Positions 7,557 to 15,768 of a stretch of 64,000 nt of DNA are shown here, piece by piece. Made by a program: the position numbers and the translations under genes. A model generated the notes under the pieces. The model was not told where the DNA came from. It saw nothing but the letters and a program-made list of their open reading frames with translations, and made no database searches. The DNA is from Listeria cossartiae subsp. cossartiae. GTDB taxonomy: Bacteria; Bacillota; Bacilli; Lactobacillales; Listeriaceae. Each line of letters opens with the position of its first letter. The stretch's first letter is position 1. The stretch covers positions 620,001-684,000 of the forward strand of contig NZ_JAASUI010000001.1 in NCBI RefSeq assembly GCF_014224155.1, read 5' to 3'.

Positions 7557-7988
7557 GAGGAAATTAAATGATGAAAAAATTTGTAATTGCGATTGCTATA
7601 ATCTTCGGTGTACTAGGAGCAAGTGGTGCTACAGATCAAAGTGTAGAAGCCGCTTCAACATACAATGCGACAGGAATGTATAACGGATTGCTAAAGGCGG
7701 AGTTAAGCTTAAATTATGGATCATGGTCTTCAGCAGCTAGGTATACCGGAACCAAGCCGTATAATCTTCCTAGAATAGCTATCCAAACTCGAATTCAAAG
7801 AAAAGATGGTGTAGTAAGGACATATTGGGAAGAAACAAGTAATGATTATGTGAAATATGATGGTGGATCTAATACAGTTGGTCCAAATGGAAATAATTAT
7901 GCTCGTGCATATGGATATTATTATGGTGGTGGTGAAACTCGAGTAGCCACTAGATGGATGTAATACATTAACTTTAACAAGCACCCCA
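7521..7988. repeat. 12-bp perfect inverted repeat flanking the secreted-protein gene
   Basis: TGGGGTGCTTGT at 7521-7532 is the exact reverse complement of ACAAGCACCCCA at 7977-7988. The arms sit in the leader of the secreted-protein gene and in the gap before the ABC ATPase gene. In the transcript they could pair and enclose the whole small gene. The left arm overlaps the short ACAAG/CTTGT hairpin at 7516-7532. Confidence 0.55.
7568..7963 (+). CDS. Secreted small protein, candidate bacteriocin or toxin
   Basis: 131 residues. A classical signal peptide (MMKK, hydrophobic core to about residue 20) ends at a VEA-A type cleavage site near residue 28. The mature form of about 102 residues has no cysteine, is rich in Tyr, Gly and Asn, and looks beta-stranded, ending GYYYGGGETRVATRWM. 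GGAGG lies 7 bases upstream. It heads an operon with a MacB-type ABC ATPase, an FtsX-like permease and a lipoprotein. That layout recalls lactococcin-972-type bacteriocin loci, whose transporter confers self-protection, but the lactococcin 972 sequence pattern itself is not evident. Confidence 0.6.
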   Translation: MMKKFVIAIAIIFGVLGASGATDQSVEAASTYNATGMYNGLLKAELSLNYGSWSSAARYTGTKPYNLPRIAIQTRIQRKDGVVRTYWEETSNDYVKYDGGSNTVGPNGNNYARAYGYYYGGGETRVATRWM

Positions 7989-8006
7989 GATATAGGAGGA
8001 ACTTCA

Positions 8007-8678
8007 ATGTCTGTATTAATGAGTTGTGAAAATGTATCTAAAACTTATTCAGGGAATTTACAGCCTACATTAGTTAATATTAATTTAACAATTAAAAAAA
8101 ATAATTTATATTTTATAAAAGGACCATCCGGAAGTGGAAAAACAACATTACTTAATATACTGAGTCTTATAGATGCACACTCTTCTGGAATAATGAAGTT
8201 CAATAATTTTGATATTAGTTCTATGAATACAAAAGCAAAAAACCAAATACTTTTAAATGACATAGGAATGATTTTTCAGAAATACAATCTATTATCACCG
8301 TTAAATGTGATTGAGAATATCATGATATCCAGACTATATGCAGATTTTTCTAAAAAAGATTGTATTATAAGTAAAGCAAAGCAAGTGATAAAGTTATTAC
8401 ATTTAGAAGGTTTAGAGGAACGAAAAATCAATCAACTATCTGGTGGACAACAACAACGTGTGGCAATAGCTCGAGTTTTAATGCAAGAGCCAGAACTCTT
8501 GCTAGCCGATGAACCGACAGCAAATGTTGACAAGGAAACAGAAGCAATCATAATGGATATTTTTAGTCAATATCGAGAAAAGGGAGCGTTAATAATAGTT
8601 TCTCATAATGATAGTTATGCTGATATTGTGGATGCATCCTACGAGTTAAATAAAGGTAGGATATCGAGCTATGAATAA
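8007..8678 (+). CDS. ABC transporter ATP-binding protein, MacB/LolD-like
   Basis: 223 residues, one ABC domain. Walker A GPSGSGKT is at residues 39-46, Q-loop FQKYN near 90-94, signature LSGGQ at 144-148, Walker B LLLADEP at 164-170 and switch His200. The protein groups with ATPases of extrusion and immunity systems (MacB, LolD, BceA). The gene starts 43 bases after the secreted-protein gene, behind AGGAGG, and overlaps the permease gene by 8 bases, so the two form one transporter. It probably exports or expels the secreted product, or protects the producer. Strongly AT-rich, like its neighbours. Confidence 0.85.
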   Translation: MSVLMSCENVSKTYSGNLQPTLVNINLTIKKNNLYFIKGPSGSGKTTLLNILSLIDAHSSGIMKFNNFDISSMNTKAKNQILLNDIGMIFQKYNLLSPLNVIENIMISRLYADFSKKDCIISKAKQVIKLLHLEGLEERKINQLSGGQQQRVAIARVLMQEPELLLADEPTANVDKETEAIIMDIFSQYREKGALIIVSHNDSYADIVDASYELNKGRISSYE

Positions 8679-9936
8679 TAACAAATTCGTTTTTTGGAAT
8701 TTTTGGAAAAATTATAAAAAAACTAGTAAGCAATGGTTGTCAACGGGAGTTGTTACTTTTTGCGGGCTTTTACTAATAAACGTGACTATTTTAATTGTTT
8801 TTATTGGAAATACATATATTAATGTAAATTTTACTGAAAATAATTCTCTAAAATGGATAGAGGTTCAGAGTGATGGGCCTTCGATTCCATTAAGACAAAT
8901 ATCAAGAAATAGAGATAATACAATTACACTATTACCAAAGTATGAACCCTTTATGAGTGGTGTAACGTTCGAAAATTATGATGAAAAAGGAAATATTAAA
9001 ATGTCTATGGATGTTAATAGTATTTTTGTTCCTTATGAATCTCTTGAATTTTTTGGCATAAACATAAAAGATATTGATAAAATACAGTGGGATGAGGGGA
9101 AAGTAATTTTAGTTTCCCCAATTGATGCAAAAAGTAATGGGCTGTTAGATGGACAGAAATTGTCTGTTCCGTTTGATAAAACAGCATTCAATAATGAATT
9201 TGATTTAAGTGATACTGAATTAGAAGATTATATAGCTAAAATAAATGAAAATAAAATTGAGGTAACAGTTAAAATTCGAGAAATTACAACTTTGCCTCAA
9301 TATGAAAATTATTCTTTACTTCCTATTCAATTATTAGTCAATCAACACAGTAAGGTTAATTCTATAAGTGAAGACGAATTTATTTCGAATGCTAAATTAA
9401 CAGATGGGTTTTACATCATAGTAAAGAAATTCGAAGATGTAGATAAAATTGCTAATGAATACAAAGCAAGAGGTTATTCTCTTAAATATGCATTAGAGTC
9501 GTTTCAAAATCTATCCGAAATATTATCCAATGTAAAGTTAGTAAGTAATTATTTTATAATACTAGTGTCAATTATAATTAGTATAACTTTTATTAATAAT
9601 TGCTCTCAAATATTATATCATCGAAAACATGAAATAGGATTACAACAAGCGCTAGGAATTAGTAAAAGGAGCTTGATTTGGAGTACTCTAATAGAATTCG
9701 TTTTTCAAAGTATTATAGTAATGATTATCATTCTTCCAACGATTATTTTTGAATGGTTTGTTGTTAAAAGTATGTTAACTAATAACATAGTGGGGATTAA
9801 TGGTTTAGAAACAGTACTTGTTGTTTGGGGAATAAATTGGATTATTATATTAGCAATTTCTTTAATAGGAGCTACGTTCCCATTAATGGGAACGTTTAAA
9901 TTAAAAATTGTAAATCTATTGGATTCCATAAACTAG
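8671..9936 (+). CDS. FtsX/MacB-like ABC permease
   Basis: 421 residues. One membrane helix near residues 20-48, a long extracellular domain (about 50-285), then three C-terminal helices (about 290-312, 337-362 and 385-410). The segment RKHEIGLQQALGISKRSLIW after the second helix is the typical FtsX/MacB coupling motif. Such mechanotransmission permeases act on substrates in the membrane or envelope rather than carrying them through a channel, which suits immunity against, or release of, the secreted product. The only partner ATPase nearby is the overlapping upstream gene. Confidence 0.8.
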   Translation: MNNNKFVFWNFWKNYKKTSKQWLSTGVVTFCGLLLINVTILIVFIGNTYINVNFTENNSLKWIEVQSDGPSIPLRQISRNRDNTITLLPKYEPFMSGVTFENYDEKGNIKMSMDVNSIFVPYESLEFFGINIKDIDKIQWDEGKVILVSPIDAKSNGLLDGQKLSVPFDKTAFNNEFDLSDTELEDYIAKINENKIEVTVKIREITTLPQYENYSLLPIQLLVNQHSKVNSISEDEFISNAKLTDGFYIIVKKFEDVDKIANEYKARGYSLKYALESFQNLSEILSNVKLVSNYFIILVSIIISITFINNCSQILYHRKHEIGLQQALGISKRSLIWSTLIEFVFQSIIVMIIILPTIIFEWFVVKSMLTNNIVGINGLETVLVVWGINWIIILAISLIGATFPLMGTFKLKIVNLLDSIN

Positions 9937-9950
9937 TTTGGAGGGAAAAT

Positions 9951-11087
9951 ATGAAAAAATATTATTGTATGTATTTGATTGTTTTAGTATTGTTATCTGG
10001 CTGTACAACAACTCCAGTAAAGGAAAATACGAGTAATCAATCAATCAGTAATATAAAAGTAGAAAATATAAAAGACATTATTCCAATCAGCAAAGAAATA
10101 GTCAAGGATCAAAAAATTAAAGTAAAGTCCTATATTCTTAATGCCCAAACTGGAGAGCGTATTAATACAGATATTTTATTTGATGAAGTTCCGAATCTTT
10201 TCCAAATGCATGGATACGATATTTACTCTTCAGCATATCAATATTATAAAGATCGTCTTGTTATTGGCTGTCAATCTGGCGGAGGGAAAAGTTATGTTTA
10301 TAAAATATCTGACGACGGGCAGTTGACTGTAGACACAGTCAACTATAATATACTTTATTATGATGAAAATAAAAGATTATATATAGCACAAACAGATGAA
10401 GGATATGTAACATTAAATGAAAAATATGCAGTGAATGAAGAATTTCCAGTACTTAAAGATAGCAATATTACTACTAAAGACCAGATGTTTATCTTGCAAG
10501 CCTATGGTGTTAATGAAATTTACTATTTAGGAAGATATGGTGAAAAGACTTACCAATTAATGAAATATAATTCAAATGAAAAGAAGTTAGTTAAAGTTTA
10601 TGATTTGGTAGAAGAATTAAAACAACAGGGCATTGATTTTGAGGAAGGATCAGAAATTAATCCAAAAATGACTCTGTATAAAGAAGGTCAAAAATCATAT
10701 ATTTCTATCTCAGTAGATCGAATATGGAATGGAAAAGATGACTTTAAAGAAATTAATAAAAATATCCTAATAAATATTACTAATAATGTAGCCATATTTG
10801 ATAATGCTTTTGAGGAGGATGATTCTGCATATCCTGAACTAGATTTTTCAAGAAATGTAATGCAAAGTTCTGATAAAATATCTATTTTCAAATTAAATGA
10901 AGGAAAAATAATAAGAGTGAATGACTACAATGCAGAAGATATTATTAATGATGGAGATAATCATATTAACTATATCTATCGTATGGATGATAAGGAAATT
11001 ATAATGAATGTGCCATCAGGAGTTGTTAAATATAATATTGCTGAAGATAAAAGTGAACAACTATATGTAGATAGGCTTGAAGAATGA
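9951..11087 (+). CDS. Lipoprotein of the ABC locus, unknown function
   Basis: 378 residues. The N terminus MKKYYCMYLIVLVLLSGC has a lipobox, with lipidated Cys18. The exported part is rich in Asn, Lys, Glu and Tyr and seems to be repeated beta-strands (YYLGRYGEKTYQLMKY), perhaps a beta-propeller. I recognise no domain. It follows the permease by 14 bases behind GGAGGG and ends the operon. A surface lipoprotein next to an immunity-type transporter could bind the secreted product outside the cell; this is inference. Confidence 0.65.
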   Translation: MKKYYCMYLIVLVLLSGCTTTPVKENTSNQSISNIKVENIKDIIPISKEIVKDQKIKVKSYILNAQTGERINTDILFDEVPNLFQMHGYDIYSSAYQYYKDRLVIGCQSGGGKSYVYKISDDGQLTVDTVNYNILYYDENKRLYIAQTDEGYVTLNEKYAVNEEFPVLKDSNITTKDQMFILQAYGVNEIYYLGRYGEKTYQLMKYNSNEKKLVKVYDLVEELKQQGIDFEEGSEINPKMTLYKEGQKSYISISVDRIWNGKDDFKEINKNILINITNNVAIFDNAFEEDDSAYPELDFSRNVMQSSDKISIFKLNEGKIIRVNDYNAEDIINDGDNHINYIYRMDDKEIIMNVPSGVVKYNIAEDKSEQLYVDRLEE

Positions 11088-11140
11088 TTCTATTATATTT
11101 TAGTCTTAAGATTAAATTGTGTTTGTGACTGACTATCCTC

Positions 11141-11192
11141 AAAATCACTAGTAACTTTAGAGTTCTAATTCTAAGGTTGCTAGTGATTTTTT
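11141..11192. terminator. Strong bidirectional terminator, right border of the locus
   Basis: AAAATCACTAGTAACTTTAG pairs with CTAAGGTTGCTAGTGATTTT with one mismatch, giving a stem of about 20 bp followed by TTTTTT. It lies between convergent genes and can stop both. Confidence 0.9.
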
Positions 11193-11194
11193 GC

Positions 11195-11548
11195 CTAATC
11201 TCGTTTCAACAAAACAATATCCTCATTCTTCGTCAGCAATAAATCCACATGATTCTCGCCCCATAAGCAAAGTTTATTCAAAATCTCCGACAGCGATTCG
11301 CCGTATTCGCTCAAAGAATACTCGACTTTTGGTGGGATTTGTTCATATACTTTGCGGACAATAACCCCGGATTTTTCCAGCTCGCGCAATTGTTGTGTGA
11401 GCATTTTTTGTGTGATGTTGGGTATGAGTCGTTTTAATTCGCCAGTTCGTTTTTTGCCTTCGCGTAAATGGCAAAGGATGACTGGTTTCCATTTGCCGCC
11501 GATAACTTCTAGTGTAGCTTCTACGCCGATATTGTATACTTTAGTCAT
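11195..11548 (-). CDS. HxlR-family transcriptional regulator
   Basis: 117 residues. EATLEVIGGKWKPVIL near the N terminus, LTQQLRELEKSGVI as recognition region, and a beta-wing with YSLSEYG are the HxlR pattern. Many relatives carry a redox-sensing Cys just before the VEATL segment; here that place reads NIG and has no Cys. GGAGG lies 7 bases before the ATG. It is divergent from an MFS exporter and probably represses it. Confidence 0.85.
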   Translation of the reverse strand: MTKVYNIGVEATLEVIGGKWKPVILCHLREGKKRTGELKRLIPNITQKMLTQQLRELEKSGVIVRKVYEQIPPKVEYSLSEYGESLSEILNKLCLWGENHVDLLLTKNEDIVLLKRD

Positions 11549-11573
11549 CGTAATCCTCCTATAGGCACTTTTT

Positions 11574-11630
11574 AGTATCTATATGACTTTTAAGTACCTT
11601 CTTGTTATTCTGTACGGTATATAAGATACT
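11574..11630. promoter_or_regulatory. Divergent promoter/operator region of hxlR-type and MFS genes
   Basis: AGTATCT (11574-11580) and AGATACT (11624-11630) are inverted copies 50 bp apart. TTGTTA (11602-11607) with GATACT (11625-11630) at 17 bases can serve as promoter for the MFS gene, and the right arm covers this -10. Binding of the HxlR-type protein here is inferred. Confidence 0.45.
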
Positions 11631-11675
11631 GTATAACAGAACGAAACAATTTGCAATTTTTTAGGGGGAAATAAC

Positions 11676-12842
11676 GTGGATATGAAAAAAGTGAATCCTA
11701 ATTTGACGCTTTTGGCGTTGGCGATTAGTGCGTTTGGGATTGGATCAACAGAATTTATTAGTGTGGGGCTGCTTCCGCTGATTTCTTCTAGTATGGGTGT
11801 GTCGATTAGTACGGCTGGTTTGACTGTATCGATTTATGCGCTTGGTGTGATGGTTGGGGCGCCGGTTTTAACGACGATGACGGCGAAGATGAATCGTAAA
11901 AATTTGTTATTATTAGTAATGCTCGTGTTTCTGATTGGGAATCTTGTCTCAGCATTTGCGGTGAGTTTTGGGATGCTCCTTACTGGGCGTGTAGTTGCGG
12001 CATTTGCGCATGGGGTATTTATGTCGATTGCTTCTGTTATCGCGGCAGATGTGGTTCATCCGAGCAAACGGGCTAGTGCGATTGCGGTGATGTTTACGGG
12101 ACTTACGGTGGCGACTGTGACGGGGGTGCCGCTTGGGACGTTTATCGGTCAACTGTTTGGCTGGCGGATGTCGTTTCTGTTTATTGTTGCGATCGGTGTG
12201 ATTGCGATTATTGCTAACTTTTTCCTTGTGCCGAAAAATTTATCGAATGGTAAGAGCATTTCGTTTAAATCGATTGGGCAATTGTTAGTTAATAAAAAAA
12301 TCGTGATGGTTTTACTCATGACGGCGTTTGGTTATGGTGGTACTTTTGTGGTTTATACGTATTTATCGCCGCTGTTTAGCAAAATGGGATATTCTACGAG
12401 TATGATTGTTATTTTGCTGATTGTTTATGGCGTGATGGTTGCGATTGGGAATACGATTGGTGGGCATTTTGCGAATGAGCGTCCGGCTAAGGCACTTTTC
12501 GTGATGTTTAGTTTGCAAGGAATTACGCTATTATTGCTTCAATTTACATCTGGAAATGCGATTTTTGGATTAATTACGATTATGTTGATGGGATTTTTCG
12601 CTTTTATGAATGTGTCGGGTTTGCAGCTTTATGTTGTGCAGTTGGCAGAGCGGTATTTGCCGGAAACGGTGAGCATGGCTTCGGCGCTTAATATTTCGGC
12701 TTTCAATGTTGGGATTGCACTGGGCGCATTTATTGGCGGATTAGTGACGGAATATATTGGATTGAGTTATACGCCGATTGTCGGATTTTTGATGGTTTTC
12801 ATTGCAATTATTTTAACTTTCTATATGAAAAAAGATAAATAG
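11676..12842 (+). CDS. MFS transporter, DHA1 drug-efflux type
   Basis: 388 residues with about twelve membrane helices. The opening TEFISVGLLPLISSSMGVSISTAG is typical of the AraJ/YdhP-like branch of the 12-helix drug/proton antiporters. LTGRVVAAFAHG and FTGLTVATVTGVPLGTFIGQ correspond to helix 4-5 motifs including motif C. It probably exports a small toxic compound; the substrate is unknown. AGGGGG lies 7 bases before GTG 11676 but 13 before ATG 11682, so GTG is preferred. Divergent control by the HxlR-type regulator is likely. Confidence 0.85.
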   Translation: MDMKKVNPNLTLLALAISAFGIGSTEFISVGLLPLISSSMGVSISTAGLTVSIYALGVMVGAPVLTTMTAKMNRKNLLLLVMLVFLIGNLVSAFAVSFGMLLTGRVVAAFAHGVFMSIASVIAADVVHPSKRASAIAVMFTGLTVATVTGVPLGTFIGQLFGWRMSFLFIVAIGVIAIIANFFLVPKNLSNGKSISFKSIGQLLVNKKIVMVLLMTAFGYGGTFVVYTYLSPLFSKMGYSTSMIVILLIVYGVMVAIGNTIGGHFANERPAKALFVMFSLQGITLLLLQFTSGNAIFGLITIMLMGFFAFMNVSGLQLYVVQLAERYLPETVSMASALNISAFNVGIALGAFIGGLVTEYIGLSYTPIVGFLMVFIAIILTFYMKKDK

Positions 12843-12851
12843 TTCAAATAA

Positions 12852-12886
12852 TAGGCCTTTTACAGTGAATGTAGAAGGCTTTTTTT
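12852..12886 (+). terminator. Rho-independent terminator after the MFS gene
   Basis: GCCTTTTACA pairs with TGTAGAAGGC around GTGAA, followed by a T-run. Confidence 0.85.
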
Positions 12887-12993
12887 GTGCTTTCAGTAGC
12901 TCCGACCTATTCCGGCAAGGTTTTTTTCCAGTTATAGTAAAATGGGTAGTTTTTTTGTCCCTACGTGTCTGACAAAAATAGCTATATAGCTTA

Positions 12994-13022
12994 TTGTAAG
13001 CCCTATCATGAAAATGATAAAT
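12994..13022 (+). promoter_or_regulatory. Promoter with internal palindrome, PTS operon
   Basis: TTGTAA (12994-12999) and ATAAAT (13017-13022) are 17 bases apart. The perfect palindrome TATCAT-GAAA-ATGATA (13004-13019) fills the spacer and touches the -10, a good place for an operator. Confidence 0.45.
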
Positions 13023-13049
13023 TGAATTTAGAAAGAGGAGTGATACCTG

Positions 13050-15068
13050 ATGAAACTAAATCAGCAGTGTATTCAAATTTTAGATTTTCTTATGGAGCAG
13101 GAAGATTTTAAAAATATTGGTTATATTTCTAACTCGCTTGGTTGTTCTGAGCGCAGTGTTCGTTATAGTTTGGAAAAAATCGATATTTTTCTCCATGAGC
13201 AAACATTACCAGCTCTTATCAGACATACGAGGAAAGGGGTGCTACTTCCGGAAAAGAACATCGTAAACCCGGTTGTGAGTAAGTTCAAACAACAAATCAC
13301 ACCGAAAAAATATCGTTACAGTCAAGAAGAAGTGCAGCAATTTTTACTGCTAAAACTGCTTCTAAGTGAAGAAGTGCTTCCGGTTACTTATTTTGAAGAA
13401 GTTCTTTTTATTTCAAGATCCTCTGTGTTAAATCATTTACGTGCCATTGAAGGAGAACTTTTTTTAAATAATTTGGATTTATCGCATCAGCCGCGGCACG
13501 GTTTTCTAGTGACTGGAAATTTAATTACGAAAACATCGCTTTTTGCTAGAAGTTTCTTGCGTTTTATTAATATCCGCGAATTTTATCAGTTTTTAGATTC
13601 GGAAAATAGCTTATCTAAAAAAGGCGAGTTATTTTTTTATAATCTTTTTGAACTGGAGATTTTGCAGGAGGTGAATCGTGAGGCGCATTCGGTGGAGGAG
13701 AATATGACACGTGCGATGGATGAGCAGCTTTATTTAACGTTAATTGCGATTTTACTGAAGCAGCATGAGGCGAAAGTGGATTTTCAGTTTACGGCGGATT
13801 TTGAGGTGGTCGATGAGCTTGATAAGGCGCTGGAAACGATTATTGGGTCGCTAAAACAGTATCAATATGGTCGCGAGGATGAAGCGGTTATTGAAGCGTT
13901 TGTGACTGGTATTTGCGAAAAAATGGGCGAAATTTATCAAGTAGATTTTGTGCACGGAGATACGGATTTTTATACGCAAATCAAGGCGCATATTAAGTTG
14001 ATGATTCGACGTGTTCGCGCTGGAGTCATTATTGAAAATCCGATTTTTAATGAATTTATGCGTGATAATCGCGAAATTTATATGCGCGTGAAGGAAAGCT
14101 TGGAAGCGTTAAAGCCGCTACTCCCAATTTCAGTTAGCTCTCAGGAAATTTCATTTTTAGCGATATATTTTGCGTCCGAGGTACAGCGCAATAAGCAAAC
14201 GGTCGAAACGAAACCGAACTTGTTGATTATTTGTCCAGAAGGTGTCGCAGTTTCGAAAATGATTGCCATTCAGTTGAAGCGGATGTTTGAGTTTGAGTCG
14301 ATTCAGACGATTGGTCTTCGGAAGTTTAAGCGGGCGATGATGAGCGATTTTGATTTTGTTATTAGCACAGTGGATTTGCCGGATATGCAAGACTCCAAGG
14401 TGCTCCGAATTCATAGCTACTTGCAAAAAGAAGATATGGAATTATTGCAAAAGCATTTACGGATGAAACTCGTCAAAAGTGATAAGCAGATTATTAATAA
14501 GTTTAGTAAAATTTTAGCGATTATTGGTGAAAATACGCAAATTAATAATTTAAGTAAGTTAGAATTCGATTTATTGGAAGCGCTTATATCGGATGAAGGA
14601 GAGACCCCAAAGAGAGTTATCCCACCGTTTCAATTTACAGAGGAAGCCATTGTTATGGAAGAAACGTGTCCTACTTGGCGACAAGCGATTAAACTTGGAA
14701 CGAAATGTATGGAGCAGTTAGACGTAATTGAGCCGAGTTATCATGAAAAAATCATTCATAATTTAAAAGTGTATGGGCCGTATATGGTCGTTGCGCCGGG
14801 CATAGTGATTGCGCATGCGGGGGCAAGTGATGGTGTTTTGATGGATGGCATTGGAGTGACAATCATTGAGGACGGTATTATGTTTTTTGACAGGTACGAG
14901 GAGCCGGTTCATGTCATTTTCACACTAGCTTTAAAAACGAAAGAAGCGCATTTAATCGTGGAACAATTAATGAAATTAGCGCTGGACGAAGAAAAAATGC
15001 AAAAAATTAAAATGGCTAGCTCAAAACGTGATATTTATCATTACGTTAAGTCGGCTATCTTTGAATGA
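13050..15068 (+). CDS. PRD-containing PTS-linked transcriptional activator (LicR/MtlR type)
   Basis: 672 residues. In order: an N-terminal DeoR/Mga-like helix-turn-helix (about 1-60, LGCSERSVRY) and a second HTH-like region, two PTS regulation domains (about 180-390), an EIIB-like domain (about 395-485, LLIICPEGVAVSKM with the Cys), and an EIIA-fructose/mannitol-like domain (about 525-670) with its His in GIVIAHAGASDG. Phosphorylation of these domains by the PTS reports sugar supply. It heads the operon with PTS and sugar-phosphate genes, so it probably activates it. Confidence 0.88.
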   Translation: MKLNQQCIQILDFLMEQEDFKNIGYISNSLGCSERSVRYSLEKIDIFLHEQTLPALIRHTRKGVLLPEKNIVNPVVSKFKQQITPKKYRYSQEEVQQFLLLKLLLSEEVLPVTYFEEVLFISRSSVLNHLRAIEGELFLNNLDLSHQPRHGFLVTGNLITKTSLFARSFLRFINIREFYQFLDSENSLSKKGELFFYNLFELEILQEVNREAHSVEENMTRAMDEQLYLTLIAILLKQHEAKVDFQFTADFEVVDELDKALETIIGSLKQYQYGREDEAVIEAFVTGICEKMGEIYQVDFVHGDTDFYTQIKAHIKLMIRRVRAGVIIENPIFNEFMRDNREIYMRVKESLEALKPLLPISVSSQEISFLAIYFASEVQRNKQTVETKPNLLIICPEGVAVSKMIAIQLKRMFEFESIQTIGLRKFKRAMMSDFDFVISTVDLPDMQDSKVLRIHSYLQKEDMELLQKHLRMKLVKSDKQIINKFSKILAIIGENTQINNLSKLEFDLLEALISDEGETPKRVIPPFQFTEEAIVMEETCPTWRQAIKLGTKCMEQLDVIEPSYHEKIIHNLKVYGPYMVVAPGIVIAHAGASDGVLMDGIGVTIIEDGIMFFDRYEEPVHVIFTLALKTKEAHLIVEQLMKLALDEEKMQKIKMASSKRDIYHYVKSAIFE

Positions 15069-15082
15069 GAGAGGGATTCATA

Positions 15083-15412
15083 ATGGACATAGAAAAAATA
15101 TCGTTTTCATTAATTTCACTGGCGGGGGATTCATTTTCTAAATTAATTGAAGCATTACAAGCCGCAAAAGTATCAGATTCAGAATTAGTAGAGCAACTTT
15201 TGAAAGAAGCAGATGACCTTATGATTGAAGCGCACAAAGTACAGACGGAAATGCTGATTCAAGAAACAAGAGGGGAACAAGCTAATTTTTCCGTTTTACT
15301 CGTACACGCGCAAGATACATTAATGAACACCATCTTAGCATCAACTTTAATTCGTGAAATGATCGAAATGCATCAAGAGATTAAAACATTAAGAAAAGAG
15401 GAGGAAAAGTAA
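15083..15412 (+). CDS. PTS lactose/cellobiose-family IIA component
   Basis: 109 residues, all helical, the normal size for the trimeric Lac-family EIIA. LLVHAQDTLMN carries the phosphorylated His (about residue 78). It receives phosphate from HPr and passes it to the IIB encoded next door. GAGAGGG lies about 8 bases before ATG 15083; an upstream in-frame ATG at 15065 has no SD. The gene is 14 bases after the regulator and directly abuts IIB. Confidence 0.9.
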   Translation: MDIEKISFSLISLAGDSFSKLIEALQAAKVSDSELVEQLLKEADDLMIEAHKVQTEMLIQETRGEQANFSVLLVHAQDTLMNTILASTLIREMIEMHQEIKTLRKEEEK

Positions 15413-15748
15413 ATGGAAATCAATCAATTACATGTGCTTTTAGTATGTAACTTAGGCGCGTCTACAGGGGTAATGGTCACAAAAATGAAAGAAATTGCGC
15501 AAAATAGTGAAAAATTGACGAATACGGATGTAAAAATCGAAGCGCATCCAGCAGGAGAATTACGCGAGCATATTGAAGACTTTGACGTTATTTTAGTCGG
15601 TCCTCAAATTAAACATCAACTCAAACATTTAAGTGAAATCGCGGCGGAATATAATAAGCCAATTCAAGTCATCGATACGAAAGATTACGGCACAGTCAAC
15701 GGCGCAAACATTTTAAAAGACGCGATTATCCTTAAAATGAACAAATAA
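15413..15748 (+). CDS. PTS lactose/cellobiose-family IIB component
   Basis: 111 residues. VLLVCNLGASTGVM contains the phospho-cysteine loop typical of cellobiose IIB (Cys about residue 12). VILVGPQIKHQL and DTKDYGTVNG are conserved family segments. It transfers phosphate from IIA to the sugar bound by IIC. The ATG follows the IIA stop with no gap, behind GAGGAGG. Confidence 0.9.
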   Translation: MEINQLHVLLVCNLGASTGVMVTKMKEIAQNSEKLTNTDVKIEAHPAGELREHIEDFDVILVGPQIKHQLKHLSEIAAEYNKPIQVIDTKDYGTVNGANILKDAIILKMNK

Positions 15749-15768
15749 AAAAAGTGGAGGGAAACAAC

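Noticed and set aside
7568-7963. Assignment of the secreted protein to the lactococcin 972 family
   Set aside because: Length, export signal and neighbours fit, but the Trp/His-rich lactococcin 972 pattern is not evident; left as unknown.
12921-12955. GTTT...GGGTAG resembling a sigma-B promoter before the PRD regulator
   Set aside because: The spacer is 20 bases, too long, and a sigma-A-type promoter lies nearer the gene.
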